DNA from: Actinomycetota bacterium
Lineage (GTDB): Bacteria > Actinomycetota > Acidimicrobiia > Acidimicrobiales > Ilumatobacteraceae
Length of the DNA stretch: 64,000 nucleotides
NCBI GenBank assembly: GCA_005788205.1
Contig: SXYT01000076.1
Location: forward strand, 4,802-68,801
Reading direction: 5' to 3'
In this document: one piece after another, positions 33,633 through 41,926 of the stretch
Layout: the number at the start of each line of letters is the position of its first letter
How positions within the stretch are numbered: the first letter of the stretch is position 1
Program-made: the position numbers and the translations under genes
The notes under the pieces: model-generated
What the model saw: only the letters and a program-made list of their open reading frames with translations
Told to the model about the DNA's origin: nothing
The model's database searches: none

Positions 33633-34790
33633 ATGGCGATGCGCCTGTACGACACCGCCCAGCGCGCGGTCGTGCCGTTCGAGCCCGGTCCGCTCGTGAC
33701 CATGTACACGTGCGGCATCACCCCGTACGACGCGACGCATCTCGGCCATGCATCCACGTTCATCTTCTACGACGTGCTTCAGAGACGGCTGATCGACGCG
33801 GGACACGAGGTGCGGTGCGTCCGCAACGTGACCGACGTCGACGACCCGCTCTTCGCGAAGGCGCGCGAACTGGGGGTCCACTACCTGGACCTCGCTGCAG
33901 GCGAGGAGGCCCGCTTCAACCGTGACATGGAGGCTCTCGAGGCCCTCCCGGTGCACAGCATGCCGAGGGCATCGTCTGCGATCTCCGACATCCGCGGTTT
34001 CATCGGGATGGTCCTCGACCGCGGCTATGCCTATGTCGCCGGTGGCTCCGTCTACTTCGATGTCTCCAGGTCCCCGACCTTCGGCGAGATCTCCCACTAC
34101 TCGCACGAGCAAATGGTGGAGCTGGCGAGGGAGCGCGGCGGCAACCCGGACGACCCGAACAAGCGCAACCCTCTCGACTTCGTGCTGTGGCATCCGTCAG
34201 GAGTGGACGAGCCCTCATGGGACACGATGTGGGGTGCGGGCCGGCCGGGCTGGCACATCGAGTGCTCCGCGCTCGCACTGCGCGAACTCGGCACCACCAT
34301 CGACCTGCACGGCGGCGGGACGGACCTCATCTTCCCCCACCACGAGTGCGAGCGGGCCCAGTCAGAAGCAGCGACCGGCGAGCCCTTCGTGCGCCACTGG
34401 ATGCACGTGGCGATGGTCCACATGGACGGCCAGAAGATGTCGAAGAGCCTCGGCAACCTTGTCTTCGTGGACAAGCTCCGCACCGTCTTCGACCCGCGGG
34501 CCATCCGGCTCGGGATCATCGAGCATCACTACCGCAACGAGTGGGAGTGGGACGACACGCTGATGACCCGCAACCAGGCCCGGCTCGTCTCGTGGCTGGC
34601 CGCCCCCGGCGTCCCGCCCCGCGGGACCGAGGACGGGGTGCTCGGCGCGGTGAGGGACCGTCTGGATGATGACCTTGACACGCCCGGGGCGCTCGCCGTC
34701 ATCGACGCTGCCGTCGCCGCAGGGACGTGCGTCACAGCCGCAGCCGGCCTTTTGGGGGTCAATCTGGGCCGTCCTGTTTCGGCTGTGTGA
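33633..34790 (+). CDS. mshC: Cysteine:GlcN-inositol ligase MshC (mycothiol biosynthesis)
   Basis: MshC joins cysteine to glucosaminyl-inositol in an ATP-dependent step of mycothiol synthesis. It is a paralogue of cysteinyl-tRNA synthetase and can be told apart here by TCGITPYDATHLGHA, where CysRS has a CGPTVYN-type motif. Zinc-binding residues lie in GWHIECSALAL and FPHHECERAQSEAATGE, and the KMSKS loop is GQKMSKSLGNLVFV. At 385 residues it is a little shorter than mycobacterial MshC. Mycothiol is specific to actinobacteria. Confidence 0.95.
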   Translation: MAMRLYDTAQRAVVPFEPGPLVTMYTCGITPYDATHLGHASTFIFYDVLQRRLIDAGHEVRCVRNVTDVDDPLFAKARELGVHYLDLAAGEEARFNRDMEALEALPVHSMPRASSAISDIRGFIGMVLDRGYAYVAGGSVYFDVSRSPTFGEISHYSHEQMVELARERGGNPDDPNKRNPLDFVLWHPSGVDEPSWDTMWGAGRPGWHIECSALALRELGTTIDLHGGGTDLIFPHHECERAQSEAATGEPFVRHWMHVAMVHMDGQKMSKSLGNLVFVDKLRTVFDPRAIRLGIIEHHYRNEWEWDDTLMTRNQARLVSWLAAPGVPPRGTEDGVLGAVRDRLDDDLDTPGALAVIDAAVAAGTCVTAAAGLLGVNLGRPVSAV

Positions 34791-34799
34791 ATGCAGCGT

Positions 34800-34848
34800 G
34801 CGCAAACTGACGATTTGTGCAAATAGGTCACACCACGGTGAATCACCG
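34800..34848. promoter_or_regulatory. Paired inverted repeats between mshC and plsC
   Basis: GCGCAAA (34800-34806) and TTTGTGC (34814-34820) form an imperfect inverted repeat. CGGTG-aat-CACCG (34836-34848) is a perfect one that covers about -36 to -24 relative to the predicted plsC start. Either could be an operator. Confidence 0.45.
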
Positions 34849-34859
34849 CCGGCGACACC

Positions 34860-34865
34860 TATTCT
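34860..34865 (+). promoter_or_regulatory. -10 element TATTCT for a leaderless plsC transcript
   Basis: TATTCT ends six bases before the plsC GTG; there is no ribosome-binding site in the interval. Confidence 0.65.
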
Positions 34866-34871
34866 GAGCGC

Positions 34872-35630
34872 GTGTTGGAGAACCCCGAGACACCGAACGC
34901 AGCGCAGGCAGGCAAGACGTACGCAGGCGCGGGTGTGGCCCAGCGGCGGTTGCGTCGCGTTCTCTCGCCCGTGTCCCGTCGGCTCTGGAACCTGACCATC
35001 GAGGGTATCGAGAATCTCCCCGCGGAGGGCCCGGCGATCATCTGCCCGAATCACATCAGTTTCTTCGACTCCGTCTTCGTGATGACGTTCGTCGGCCGCA
35101 ACATCAGCTTTGTCGGCAAGGCCGAGTACATGGACTCGTGGAAGACGAAGCACCTGTTCCCCGCGCTCGGCATGATCCCGATCGACAGGGCAGGGGGCGG
35201 CAAGAGCGATGCTGCTCTCGATGCGGCCGAGCAGGTGCTGCGACGCGGTGAGTTGTTCGGGATCTATCCCGAGGGCACGCGAAGCAGGGACGGGATGCTG
35301 TACAAGGGCCACACAGGTGCAGCCCGTCTTGCCTTGAAGGTGGGCTGCCCGATCATCCCTGTCGGCATCATCGGAACGCGCGAGATCCAGCCCCCCGACA
35401 CCTTCATGCCGAAAATCGGTCTCGAGTGCACGCTGCGGTTCGGTCGCCCAGTCACTGTCGACCGCTACGAGGACCGGGCGGATGACCACATGGTCTGGCG
35501 TGAGATCACCGACGAGGTGATGTTCGAGATCCGCGATCTCACGGGCCAGGAGTACCGCAACGTGTACGCATCGAAGCGCCCCGAGACGCTGAACGCAGGC
35601 ACCGCCATGGTGTCGGGAAGCCCGAACTAG
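34872..35630 (+). CDS. plsC: 1-acylglycerol-3-phosphate acyltransferase (PlsC family)
   Basis: This family transfers an acyl chain to lysophosphatidate to make phosphatidic acid at the membrane. The 252-residue protein has the catalytic NHISFFDSVF (HX4D) at about residue 58, the glycerol-phosphate-binding YPEGTRSRDGM, and VGCPIIPVGIIGT. The N-terminal ~40 residues are basic, without a clear helix of their own. It precedes thrS and the phosphatidylinositol genes, which fits a phospholipid role. The exact acceptor is inferred from the family. Confidence 0.9.
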   Translation: MLENPETPNAAQAGKTYAGAGVAQRRLRRVLSPVSRRLWNLTIEGIENLPAEGPAIICPNHISFFDSVFVMTFVGRNISFVGKAEYMDSWKTKHLFPALGMIPIDRAGGGKSDAALDAAEQVLRRGELFGIYPEGTRSRDGMLYKGHTGAARLALKVGCPIIPVGIIGTREIQPPDTFMPKIGLECTLRFGRPVTVDRYEDRADDHMVWREITDEVMFEIRDLTGQEYRNVYASKRPETLNAGTAMVSGSPN

Positions 35631-35665
35631 CCCCTAATCAACAGGAGTTGCAGACCGCGCCTCCG

Positions 35666-35671
35666 TAGAAT
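35666..35671 (+). promoter_or_regulatory. -10 element TAGAAT for a leaderless thrS transcript
   Basis: TAGAAT ends nine bases before the thrS ATG. The 50-base gap is too short for a T-box. Confidence 0.55.
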
Positions 35672-35680
35672 GAGCCTTCC

Positions 35681-37654
35681 ATGGCCGATATTGCTGTTCA
35701 ACTGCCTGACGGTTCGCGTCGCGAGGTTCCCGCAGGATCCACTGTGCGCGACGTTGCTGCCGGCATCGGCTCGCGCCTCGTGAAGGCCGCCCTCGCGGGC
35801 GTGGTGAACGGCGCCGAGGTCGACCTCGGGGTCCACGTGGGTGACGGCGACTCGGTGGCGATCATCACCGCCGACTCCGAGGCCGGGCGTCATGTGCTGC
35901 GCCACTCGACTGCGCACGTCCTTGCCCAGGCTGTCGTGCAGTTGTTCCAGGGGGCCCAATTCTCGATCGGTCCTGCCATCGAGGACGGCTTCTACTACGA
36001 CTTCGAGCTTCCCGGCGGCCGGACGTTCTCGGAGGACGACCTCGCTGCCATCGAGACCCGCATGCGCGAGATCATGAAGGCCGACCAACCGTTCCTGCGT
36101 CTCGAGGTCCCGGCGGCCGAGGCCCTCGTTCTCTTCGCGGCACAGAAATACAAGTGCGAGATCATCGAACGGGTCACCAGCGGGTCTGCTGACGGTGACG
36201 ACTCGGGCGAGGTGGGCGACGCGGGGATCATCAGCGTCTACCGCAACACCGACGAGTTCGTCGACCTGTGTCGCGGACCGCACGTGCCGTCCACCGGTCG
36301 CCTCGGCCACTTTGCGCTGCAGAAGGTGGCGGGGGCGTACTGGCGCGGCAACGAGAAGGGTCCGATGCTGCAGCGCATCTACGGGACCGCATGGGAGTCC
36401 GATGCCGCGCTGAAGGAGCACCTGCACCGCCTCGAGGAGGCGGCCAAGCGCGACCACCGCCGTCTTGCGAACGAGCTGGACCTCCTGTCGTTCCCTTCCG
36501 AGCTCGGCGGGGGTCTTGCTGTGTGGCACCCGAAGGGGGCCATCGCGCGCAAGCTGATGGAGGACTACAGCCGCCAGCGCCACCAGGACGGCGGGTACCA
36601 GTTCGTGTACACGCCGCACCTCGCCAACGCGAACCTGTTCCACACCTCCGGCCACCTGGACTTCTACGCGGACGGCATGTACCCGCCGATGGAAATGGAC
36701 AACGGCACGTACTACATGAAGCCGATGAACTGCCCGATGCACTGCCTCGTCTTCGACAGCCGCCAGCGCAGCTACCGCGAGCTTCCCCTGCGTCTGTTCG
36801 AACTGGGCAACGTGTACCGCTACGAGCGTGCCGGCACCCTGCACGGACTGATGCGCATCCGCGGGTTCACCCAGGACGACAGCCACATCTTCTGCACGGA
36901 GGAGCAGCTCGCCGAGGAGATCGCCTCGCTGCTCGACTTCGTGATGAGCGTGCTGCGGCGGTTCGGCTTCACCGACTTCACTGCGAACCTCAGCACCAAG
37001 GACCCGTTGAAGTACGTCGGCACCGACGACATGTGGGAGAAGGCCACAGAGGCGCTCGCAGCAGCGCTCGGCCGTTTCGGCCTGGACTACGGCATCAAGG
37101 AGGGTGACGCCGCCTTCTACGGTCCGAAGATCGACATCGACGTGCGCGACGCGATCGGGCGCAAGTGGCAGCTGAGCACGATCCAGCTCGATTTCAACCA
37201 GCCGGAGAGGTTCAAGCTGGAGTACATCGCCCCGGATGGCTCCCGTAGGCGGCCCGTGATGCTTCACCGCGCGCTGTTCGGCTCCGTTGAGCGTTTCTTC
37301 GGCGTGCTTCTCGAGCACTACGCAGGCGCGTTCCCCACGTGGATGGCGCCTGTGCAGGTGAAGGTGCTGCCGGTGGCGCAGGCCCATGCGGAGTATGCGG
37401 CGCAGGTGGCCGCGGAACTCCGGCGCTCCGGCTTCCGTGCCGAGACCATCGACTCCGACGAGCAACTGGGCAAGCGCATCCGCAACGCCAAGCTCGACAA
37501 GGTGCCGTACGTGCTCGTCGTCGGTGACGATGACGTCGCGGGTGCGACGGTTGGCGTGAACCCGCGGGGCGGAGACGTGGAACGAGGGGTGCGCCTGGGT
37601 TCGTTCGTCGAGCGAATCACCGCTGACGTGTCCGCAGGGCTGACAGATGAGTGA
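35681..37654 (+). CDS. thrS: Threonine-tRNA ligase
   Basis: ThrRS charges tRNA-Thr. The 657-residue protein has an N-terminal TGS domain (IAVQLPDGSRREVPAGST), an editing domain with LRHSTAHVLAQAVVQLF and the DLCRGPHVPSTG block, class II motifs around KPMNCPMHCLVF and RYERAGTLHGLMRIRGFTQDD, and an anticodon-binding C-terminus (VLPVAQAHAEYAAQV). Cys in MNCPMHC and histidines in DDSHIFC-HRALFGS contexts form the zinc site. It overlaps the HIT gene by eight bases and heads the lipid block. Confidence 0.98.
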   Translation: MADIAVQLPDGSRREVPAGSTVRDVAAGIGSRLVKAALAGVVNGAEVDLGVHVGDGDSVAIITADSEAGRHVLRHSTAHVLAQAVVQLFQGAQFSIGPAIEDGFYYDFELPGGRTFSEDDLAAIETRMREIMKADQPFLRLEVPAAEALVLFAAQKYKCEIIERVTSGSADGDDSGEVGDAGIISVYRNTDEFVDLCRGPHVPSTGRLGHFALQKVAGAYWRGNEKGPMLQRIYGTAWESDAALKEHLHRLEEAAKRDHRRLANELDLLSFPSELGGGLAVWHPKGAIARKLMEDYSRQRHQDGGYQFVYTPHLANANLFHTSGHLDFYADGMYPPMEMDNGTYYMKPMNCPMHCLVFDSRQRSYRELPLRLFELGNVYRYERAGTLHGLMRIRGFTQDDSHIFCTEEQLAEEIASLLDFVMSVLRRFGFTDFTANLSTKDPLKYVGTDDMWEKATEALAAALGRFGLDYGIKEGDAAFYGPKIDIDVRDAIGRKWQLSTIQLDFNQPERFKLEYIAPDGSRRRPVMLHRALFGSVERFFGVLLEHYAGAFPTWMAPVQVKVLPVAQAHAEYAAQVAAELRRSGFRAETIDSDEQLGKRIRNAKLDKVPYVLVVGDDDVAGATVGVNPRGGDVERGVRLGSFVERITADVSAGLTDE

Positions 37655-38177
37655 ACTGGGCCTCGACCGACTGTGGAACGGGTGGAGATCCTCCTATGTG
37701 CAGGGTTTCAATGACTCGTCCGGTGACGATGCCACATCCGTGTTCTCCCGGATTCTCGCGTCAGGGGCGAGCGACGAGGAGGCACACATCGTGCACCGCG
37801 GCCGCACGTGCTTCGTGATCCTCAACGCGTTCCCCTATTCCACCGGGCACATGCTCGTCCTGCCATTCCGCGAGTTCGCCGACCTCGAGGACGCGACAAC
37901 GGAGGAGTCCGGTGAACTGTGGGCCACAGTCACCGCGGGTGTGCGCGCCGTGAAGAAGTCGCACAAGCCCCACGCGCTGAACGTGGGCATCAATCTCGGG
38001 GCACCGGCAGGCGGGAGCATCGCACAGCACCTGCATGTGCACATCGTGCCGCGGTGGGAGGGGGACGCGAACTTCATGACGTCCGTCGCGAACACGCGCA
38101 CGCTGCCCGAACCGCTGGAGGAAACTGCTGCGCGGATCCGTGCGGCATGGGATTCGACCAAGGAGGGCGCCCGATGA
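37647..38177 (+). CDS. HIT family hydrolase/phosphorylase
   Basis: This 176-residue histidine-triad protein has the active-site motif QHLHVHIVPRW near residue 130. Upstream, VILNAFPYSTGHMLVLP is the matching N-terminal block. The spacing fits the Ap4A phosphorylase-like branch, as in the M. tuberculosis gene at the same place between thrS and pgsA1. Nucleotide hydrolysis or phosphorolysis is likely; the substrate is unknown. ATG 37647 overlaps the thrS end. Confidence 0.9.
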   Translation: MSELGLDRLWNGWRSSYVQGFNDSSGDDATSVFSRILASGASDEEAHIVHRGRTCFVILNAFPYSTGHMLVLPFREFADLEDATTEESGELWATVTAGVRAVKKSHKPHALNVGINLGAPAGGSIAQHLHVHIVPRWEGDANFMTSVANTRTLPEPLEETAARIRAAWDSTKEGAR

Positions 38178-38677
38178 GCGACGAGATCCGCGACCAACTG
38201 CCGGAGGACCTGAACGCCGCCGATTTCGCCGGGGCGTACGAATTCCCCGACAACAGCAGGCGCCGCATCCCCGGTTACATCTACGCGGCGCTCGCGCTCG
38301 CGGCGGCTGCCGTGTGGGCGACGAAGGACAGGGACGCATCGGTCATCGTGAACGACGGTGCCCTCCTCGGCGCAGGAATCCTCGGGTTCGCGGCACTGAT
38401 GAGTTTCGCGAGCGGTTGGCGGATGACCGTCGACGAGAAGGAGGCTCTCGTGAGGGCCACCGCGAGCGTCGGCTTCGTGACGGGACACGCGTCCGCCCAG
38501 CAGGTGTGGCGCGGACTGCGGTCCAGGCCCACGTGGCGCATCTTCTGCTACAGCGCCGAGGAACCGCCGCTGCAGCGCGGCCTGGTGATGGTGGACGCTG
38601 TGGACGGCCGCGTCGTCGAGGTGCTCGTGGAGGCGAACCCCGATGCATCGCCCAACGGCGGAGCCACGGCGAAGTAG
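38174..38677 (+). CDS. Hypothetical two-helix membrane protein
   Basis: I do not recognise this 167-residue protein. It has a short acidic N-terminus, two membrane segments (about residues 37-53, YIYAALALAAAAVWA, and 64-82, ALLGAGILGFAALMSFA) and a cytoplasmic C-terminal domain of mixed strands. ATG 38174 overlaps the HIT stop by four bases, and the pgsA start follows by 10 bases. It is probably co-transcribed with the phosphatidylinositol genes, but a role there is only suggested by position. Confidence 0.75.
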   Translation: MSDEIRDQLPEDLNAADFAGAYEFPDNSRRRIPGYIYAALALAAAAVWATKDRDASVIVNDGALLGAGILGFAALMSFASGWRMTVDEKEALVRATASVGFVTGHASAQQVWRGLRSRPTWRIFCYSAEEPPLQRGLVMVDAVDGRVVEVLVEANPDASPNGGATAK

Positions 38678-38687
38678 CGTTCCGACG

Positions 38688-39392
38688 ATGTTCGACGGCA
38701 GGTTCAGGGCGCCCATCGAGCGTCTCGTGCGTCCTGTGGGCATGCTCCTGCGGCGGACGGGGATGTCGCCGGACCACATGACGATCATCGGGGTGCTCGT
38801 CTCCGTCGGGGCGGCATTCGCAGTCGGTGCGGGGGCGCTGCGGGTGGGGCTGTTGCTCGTCATCCTCGCGGCGGTGCCCGACATGCTCGACGGAGCGCTC
38901 GCGAAGGCCCAGAACTCTGCCAGCCAGCGCGGCGCCTTCTTCGACTCGGTGATTGACCGCGTCACCGACTCGATCCTCCTCGGAGGAGTGGCCTGGTACT
39001 TCGCCTCGGAGAAGAGCGCGCACCTGTCGATACTCCCGATGGCCGTGATGGGGGTCTCATCTCTCATCTCGTACGAGCGTGCGAAGGCGGAGTCCCTCGG
39101 TCTCGACGCCAAGGGCGGTCTCATGGAGCGCGCCGAGCGCATCATCGTGCTGTGCTTCGGTCTCCTGTTCGACAATCTCCTCGTCCCGGTCATGTGGGTG
39201 ATGCTCGTGCTCACCACGGCAACCGCCGTGCAGCGTTTCGTGAAGGTGTGGCGGCAGGCGGAGGTCTCGGCAACCGTCCAGGCGCGCCGCGACCGGCGGC
39301 AGGTGCGCCGCGTGACTCGCCCGAGCCCGCGCGCCAACCGCCGGACGCTCTCCGTGTCCTCAAGGCAGCGGCGCCGCACCAGGCATGGCTGA
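38688..39392 (+). CDS. pgsA: Phosphatidylinositol phosphate synthase (CDP-alcohol phosphatidyltransferase)
   Basis: This enzyme condenses CDP-diacylglycerol with inositol-1-phosphate, the first step to phosphatidylinositol in actinobacteria. The 234-residue protein has about six membrane helices. The metal-binding CDP-OH-P motif is complete in its aspartates: DMLDGALAK, then GAFFDSVIDR; the usual AR is AK here. The C-terminus is a basic tail. Its position before patA matches M. tuberculosis pgsA1. ATG 38688 is chosen to avoid overlap with the preceding gene. Confidence 0.9.
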   Translation: MFDGRFRAPIERLVRPVGMLLRRTGMSPDHMTIIGVLVSVGAAFAVGAGALRVGLLLVILAAVPDMLDGALAKAQNSASQRGAFFDSVIDRVTDSILLGGVAWYFASEKSAHLSILPMAVMGVSSLISYERAKAESLGLDAKGGLMERAERIIVLCFGLLFDNLLVPVMWVMLVLTTATAVQRFVKVWRQAEVSATVQARRDRRQVRRVTRPSPRANRRTLSVSSRQRRRTRHG

Positions 39393-40317
39393 CCCCATCG
39401 GCGACCTCACCGGCGCGCTCACCGTGGGCGGCTACAAGGTGGGTTCTCTCGTCGCCCGCCTGACCCCGGGGTTCGTCGCCCAGGGCACCGTGTCGCTCCT
39501 TGCGCCCGGCATCGCCCTGTCGCTGCGGGAGAAGCGCGGGATGTTCGAGCGGCACCTGCGCAGGATCAACCCGACGATCTCGCGGTTCGCCCTCCGCCAG
39601 ATGTCCCAGCAGGCGTTCGACAGTTACATGCGCTACTACGCCGAGAGCTTCCGGCTCCCGTCGCTCAGCAAGCGCCACGTCGACCGAATGTTCACGGTGG
39701 ACGGGTTCCACCACATCGAAGAGGGTCTCGCCCGCGGCAAGGGGGTCATCCTGGCTCTGCCCCACCTCGGCGGGTGGGAGTGGGCCGGACGCTGGATGGC
39801 CGACAGGGGGCACCGGATGACAGTCATCGTGGAGCCCCTGCACCCGCCCGAGCTGTTCGAGTGGTTCGCCGACCTCAGGCGCAGTCTCGGGATGAACGTT
39901 GTTCCCCTCGGGCCGGACGCGGCACCGGCAGTCCTGTCTGCGCTGCGTGCCAACGAGATCGTCTGCCTTCTCTGCGACCGCGACATCCAGGGTGGAGGGG
40001 TGGACGTGTCGTTCTTCGGGGAGCGCACCACCCTGCCGGCGGGGCCCGCGATGCTCGGGCTGCGCGGCGGCGCCACCGTGCTGCCGACCGCCGTCTACTT
40101 CACGTCCAAGGTGGACGGTCATCACGCAATCGTGCGCCCACCGCTGCCGATGGACCGCACAGGTGGTCTCCGCGAGTCGGTTGCGTCGATCACACAGTTG
40201 CTCGCGGGCGAGCTCGAGTGGCTGATCCGGCGTGCCCCCGAGCAGTGGCACTTGTTCCAACCGAACTGGCCGAGCGACCCCGGCTACGGAGTCGACAGGG
40301 CAGCGGGCGGGGACTGA
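39385..40317 (+). CDS. patA: Phosphatidylinositol mannoside acyltransferase (PatA/LpxL family)
   Basis: PatA acylates the mannose of phosphatidylinositol mannosides at the membrane. The 310-residue LpxL-type protein has the catalytic block LALPHLGGWEWAG, an HX4E in place of the usual HX4D. FADLRRSLGMNVVPLG and LLCDRDIQGGGVDVSFFGE follow, and EQWHLFQPNW closes the catalytic domain. It overlaps pgsA by eight bases. In mycobacteria patA is followed directly by pimA; here 2.5 kb of other genes intervenes. Confidence 0.88.
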   Translation: MADPIGDLTGALTVGGYKVGSLVARLTPGFVAQGTVSLLAPGIALSLREKRGMFERHLRRINPTISRFALRQMSQQAFDSYMRYYAESFRLPSLSKRHVDRMFTVDGFHHIEEGLARGKGVILALPHLGGWEWAGRWMADRGHRMTVIVEPLHPPELFEWFADLRRSLGMNVVPLGPDAAPAVLSALRANEIVCLLCDRDIQGGGVDVSFFGERTTLPAGPAMLGLRGGATVLPTAVYFTSKVDGHHAIVRPPLPMDRTGGLRESVASITQLLAGELEWLIRRAPEQWHLFQPNWPSDPGYGVDRAAGGD

Positions 40318-40394
40318 CGGGTCGGCCGGGGCCGGCACCGCCACTGACAACGTCCCGTTCACCGCGGGTGTGCCCCACGTTCACCGGTGCTGGG

Positions 40395-40400
40395 TACAAT
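40395..40400 (+). promoter_or_regulatory. -10 element TACAAT of the arsenic/metal cassette
   Basis: TACAAT is close to consensus and would start transcription near 40407. Unlike the leaderless genes, this unit has a leader of about 37 bases with GGGAG (40434-40438) before the ATG at 40444. Confidence 0.6.
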
Positions 40401-40402
40401 CA

Positions 40403-40423
40403 GGTGCGCCTAAACGACGCACC
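40403..40423. promoter_or_regulatory. Inverted repeat GGTGCG-N9-CGCACC at the start of the cassette transcript
   Basis: Perfect 6-base arms lie directly after the -10 element, over the predicted transcription start, where a repressor would block initiation. No arsR-type gene is in the window. Confidence 0.5.
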
Positions 40424-40443
40424 AACCACTTACGGGAGAGCTC

Positions 40444-40896
40444 ATGTCGCGGATCCAACTGGCACTGAACGTGGGGAACCTCGCCGAGGCAATCGAGCAC
40501 TACACCAAGATGTTCGGTGTCGGCCCGGCCAAGGTCAGGGACGGTTATGCCAACTTCGCGGTGGCCGACCCTCCACTCAAGTTGGTCCTCATCGAGGGGC
40601 ACGGCGAACCCGGGACCCTGAACCACCTGGGTGTCGAGCTCGGTTCCACGGATGAGGTGGCCGCCAAGATCGAGCAATCGCGCGACCTCGGGTTCGACAT
40701 CACCGTGCAGGACGAGACCACCTGTTGTTTCTCGGTGCAGGACAAGGTCTGGATCAACGACGGCGAGGTGCCGTGGGAGTGGTACGCGGTCCTCGAGGAC
40801 GCCCCGCAGGACACCTCGCTCGTGCGCCTCGGCGCCAAGCCGCTCATCATTGTCGAGGGCAGTGGCAACGTGTGTGCCCCGGGCGGGTGCTGTTGA
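40444..40896 (+). CDS. ArsI/CadI family heavy-metal resistance metalloenzyme (VOC fold)
   Basis: This 150-residue glyoxalase-fold protein matches ArsI (C-As bond lyase for organoarsenicals) and CadI (cadmium-induced). It has VQL-type start SRIQLALNV, PPLKLVLIE, NHLGVEL with His61, the vicinal cysteines Cys94-Cys95 in TTCCFSVQDKVW, and Glu112. It ends in a cysteine cluster, C144-APGG-C149-C150. ArsI uses His5 as a metal ligand; here residue 5 is Gln, as I recall for CadI-like members, so lyase activity is less certain. It overlaps the channel gene start. Confidence 0.88.
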   Translation: MSRIQLALNVGNLAEAIEHYTKMFGVGPAKVRDGYANFAVADPPLKLVLIEGHGEPGTLNHLGVELGSTDEVAAKIEQSRDLGFDITVQDETTCCFSVQDKVWINDGEVPWEWYAVLEDAPQDTSLVRLGAKPLIIVEGSGNVCAPGGCC

Positions 40897-41540
40897 AACG
40901 TCAACTCGGCGAGTTCCTCGGCACGGGCCTCCTCGTGATGGCTGTTGTCGGGTCGGGAATCATGGCCACCAACCTCACGGACGACGTGGGGCTCCAGTTG
41001 CTCGCCAACGCCGTGGCAACAGGAGGGGCACTCTTTGCGCTCATCACCGTGTTCGCCCCGGTGTCCGGTGCGTCATTCAATCCCGTGGTCTCGGTCATCA
41101 GCCATCTCCTCGACGGCCGGGGCAGTGTGAGGGTCCTCGTCGCTGATATCGCGGCACAGTTCGGCGGTGCAGTCGCGGGTTGCTGGGTTGCGAACGCCAT
41201 GTTCTCCCGGCCGTGGCTCGAGACGTCCTCGAAAATCCGCGACGGTGGCCCGCAGTGGTTCGCCGAGGCTGTCGCTGTGGTCGGTCTGGTGCTCGTGATC
41301 AGGGGTGGCACCGCCGCGCGGGCGAACGTGGCGGCGATTGTTGCCGCCTGGATCACCGGTGCCTATTGGTTCACCTCCTCCACGAGCATCGCGAACCCTG
41401 CAGTGGCAGTCGGGAGGATGTTCTCTGATTCCTTCGCAGGCATCTCCCCGGGGTCAACGCCGATGTTCGTGGTGATGCAGGTGGCGGGCGGGGCTGTGGC
41501 GCTCGGGCTGTCAGCCGTGCTCTTCGGCCGGGGCGCCTGA
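40887..41540 (+). CDS. MIP-family (aquaporin/aquaglyceroporin-like) channel
   Basis: This 217-residue protein has six membrane helices and the two half-helix motifs of the family, NPV in SGASFNPVVS and NPA in SIANPAVAVGRM. The first helix, GEFLGTGLLVMAVVGSGIMA, is typical of the MIP proteins found beside arsC in actinobacterial ars operons. There such channels are thought to release arsenite made by ArsC, as AqpS does. The start is GTG 40887 or TTG 40893; both overlap the preceding stop. Its stop overlaps arsC by one base. Confidence 0.85.
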   Translation: MLLKRQLGEFLGTGLLVMAVVGSGIMATNLTDDVGLQLLANAVATGGALFALITVFAPVSGASFNPVVSVISHLLDGRGSVRVLVADIAAQFGGAVAGCWVANAMFSRPWLETSSKIRDGGPQWFAEAVAVVGLVLVIRGGTAARANVAAIVAAWITGAYWFTSSTSIANPAVAVGRMFSDSFAGISPGSTPMFVVMQVAGGAVALGLSAVLFGRGA

Positions 41541-41926
41541 TGCCGGGCATCCTGTTCCTGTGCGTGCACAACGCCGGGAGGTCCCAGATGGCAGCGGGCT
41601 TCGCGCGACATGCAGGGGCGGGCCGGGTCGAGGTGTTCTCGGGTGGCTCAGAGCCGGCTGACACCGTCAATCCGGCGGCTGTGGCCGTGATGGCAGAGGT
41701 CGGAGTCGACATCGCCGCCCACGTGCCGCAGAGGTTCACCGACGACCTCCTCTCGAGAGTCGACGTGGTCGTCACCATGGGATGCGGGGACACGTGCCCC
41801 TACGTCCCGGGGAAGCGCTACCTGGACTGGACGCTTGATGACCCGAAGGGCCGTCCGGTCGAAGAGGTCAGGCGGATCCGTGACGAGATCCGGTCGTTGG
41901 TCGATGACCTCGTCGCTCAGCTGTAG
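41540..41926 (+). CDS. arsC: Arsenate reductase, low-molecular-weight tyrosine phosphatase type
   Basis: ArsC reduces arsenate to arsenite. The 128-residue protein has the active-site loop C8-VHNAG-R14-S15 near the N-terminus. Two more cysteines follow in TMGCGDTCP (Cys82, Cys86), and then PGKRYLDW and LDDP with the catalytic acid. The host also has mshC, so the reductant may be mycothiol/mycoredoxin as in Corynebacterium, although the extra cysteines would also allow a thioredoxin route. ATG 41540 overlaps the channel stop. It ends in a 10-base overlap with the convergent oxidoreductase gene. Confidence 0.9.
   Translation: MPGILFLCVHNAGRSQMAAGFARHAGAGRVEVFSGGSEPADTVNPAAVAVMAEVGVDIAAHVPQRFTDDLLSRVDVVVTMGCGDTCPYVPGKRYLDWTLDDPKGRPVEEVRRIRDEIRSLVDDLVAQL

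Noticed and set aside
35631..35680. T-box or other riboswitch before thrS
   Set aside because: The gap is only 50 bases and has a leaderless-type -10 element.
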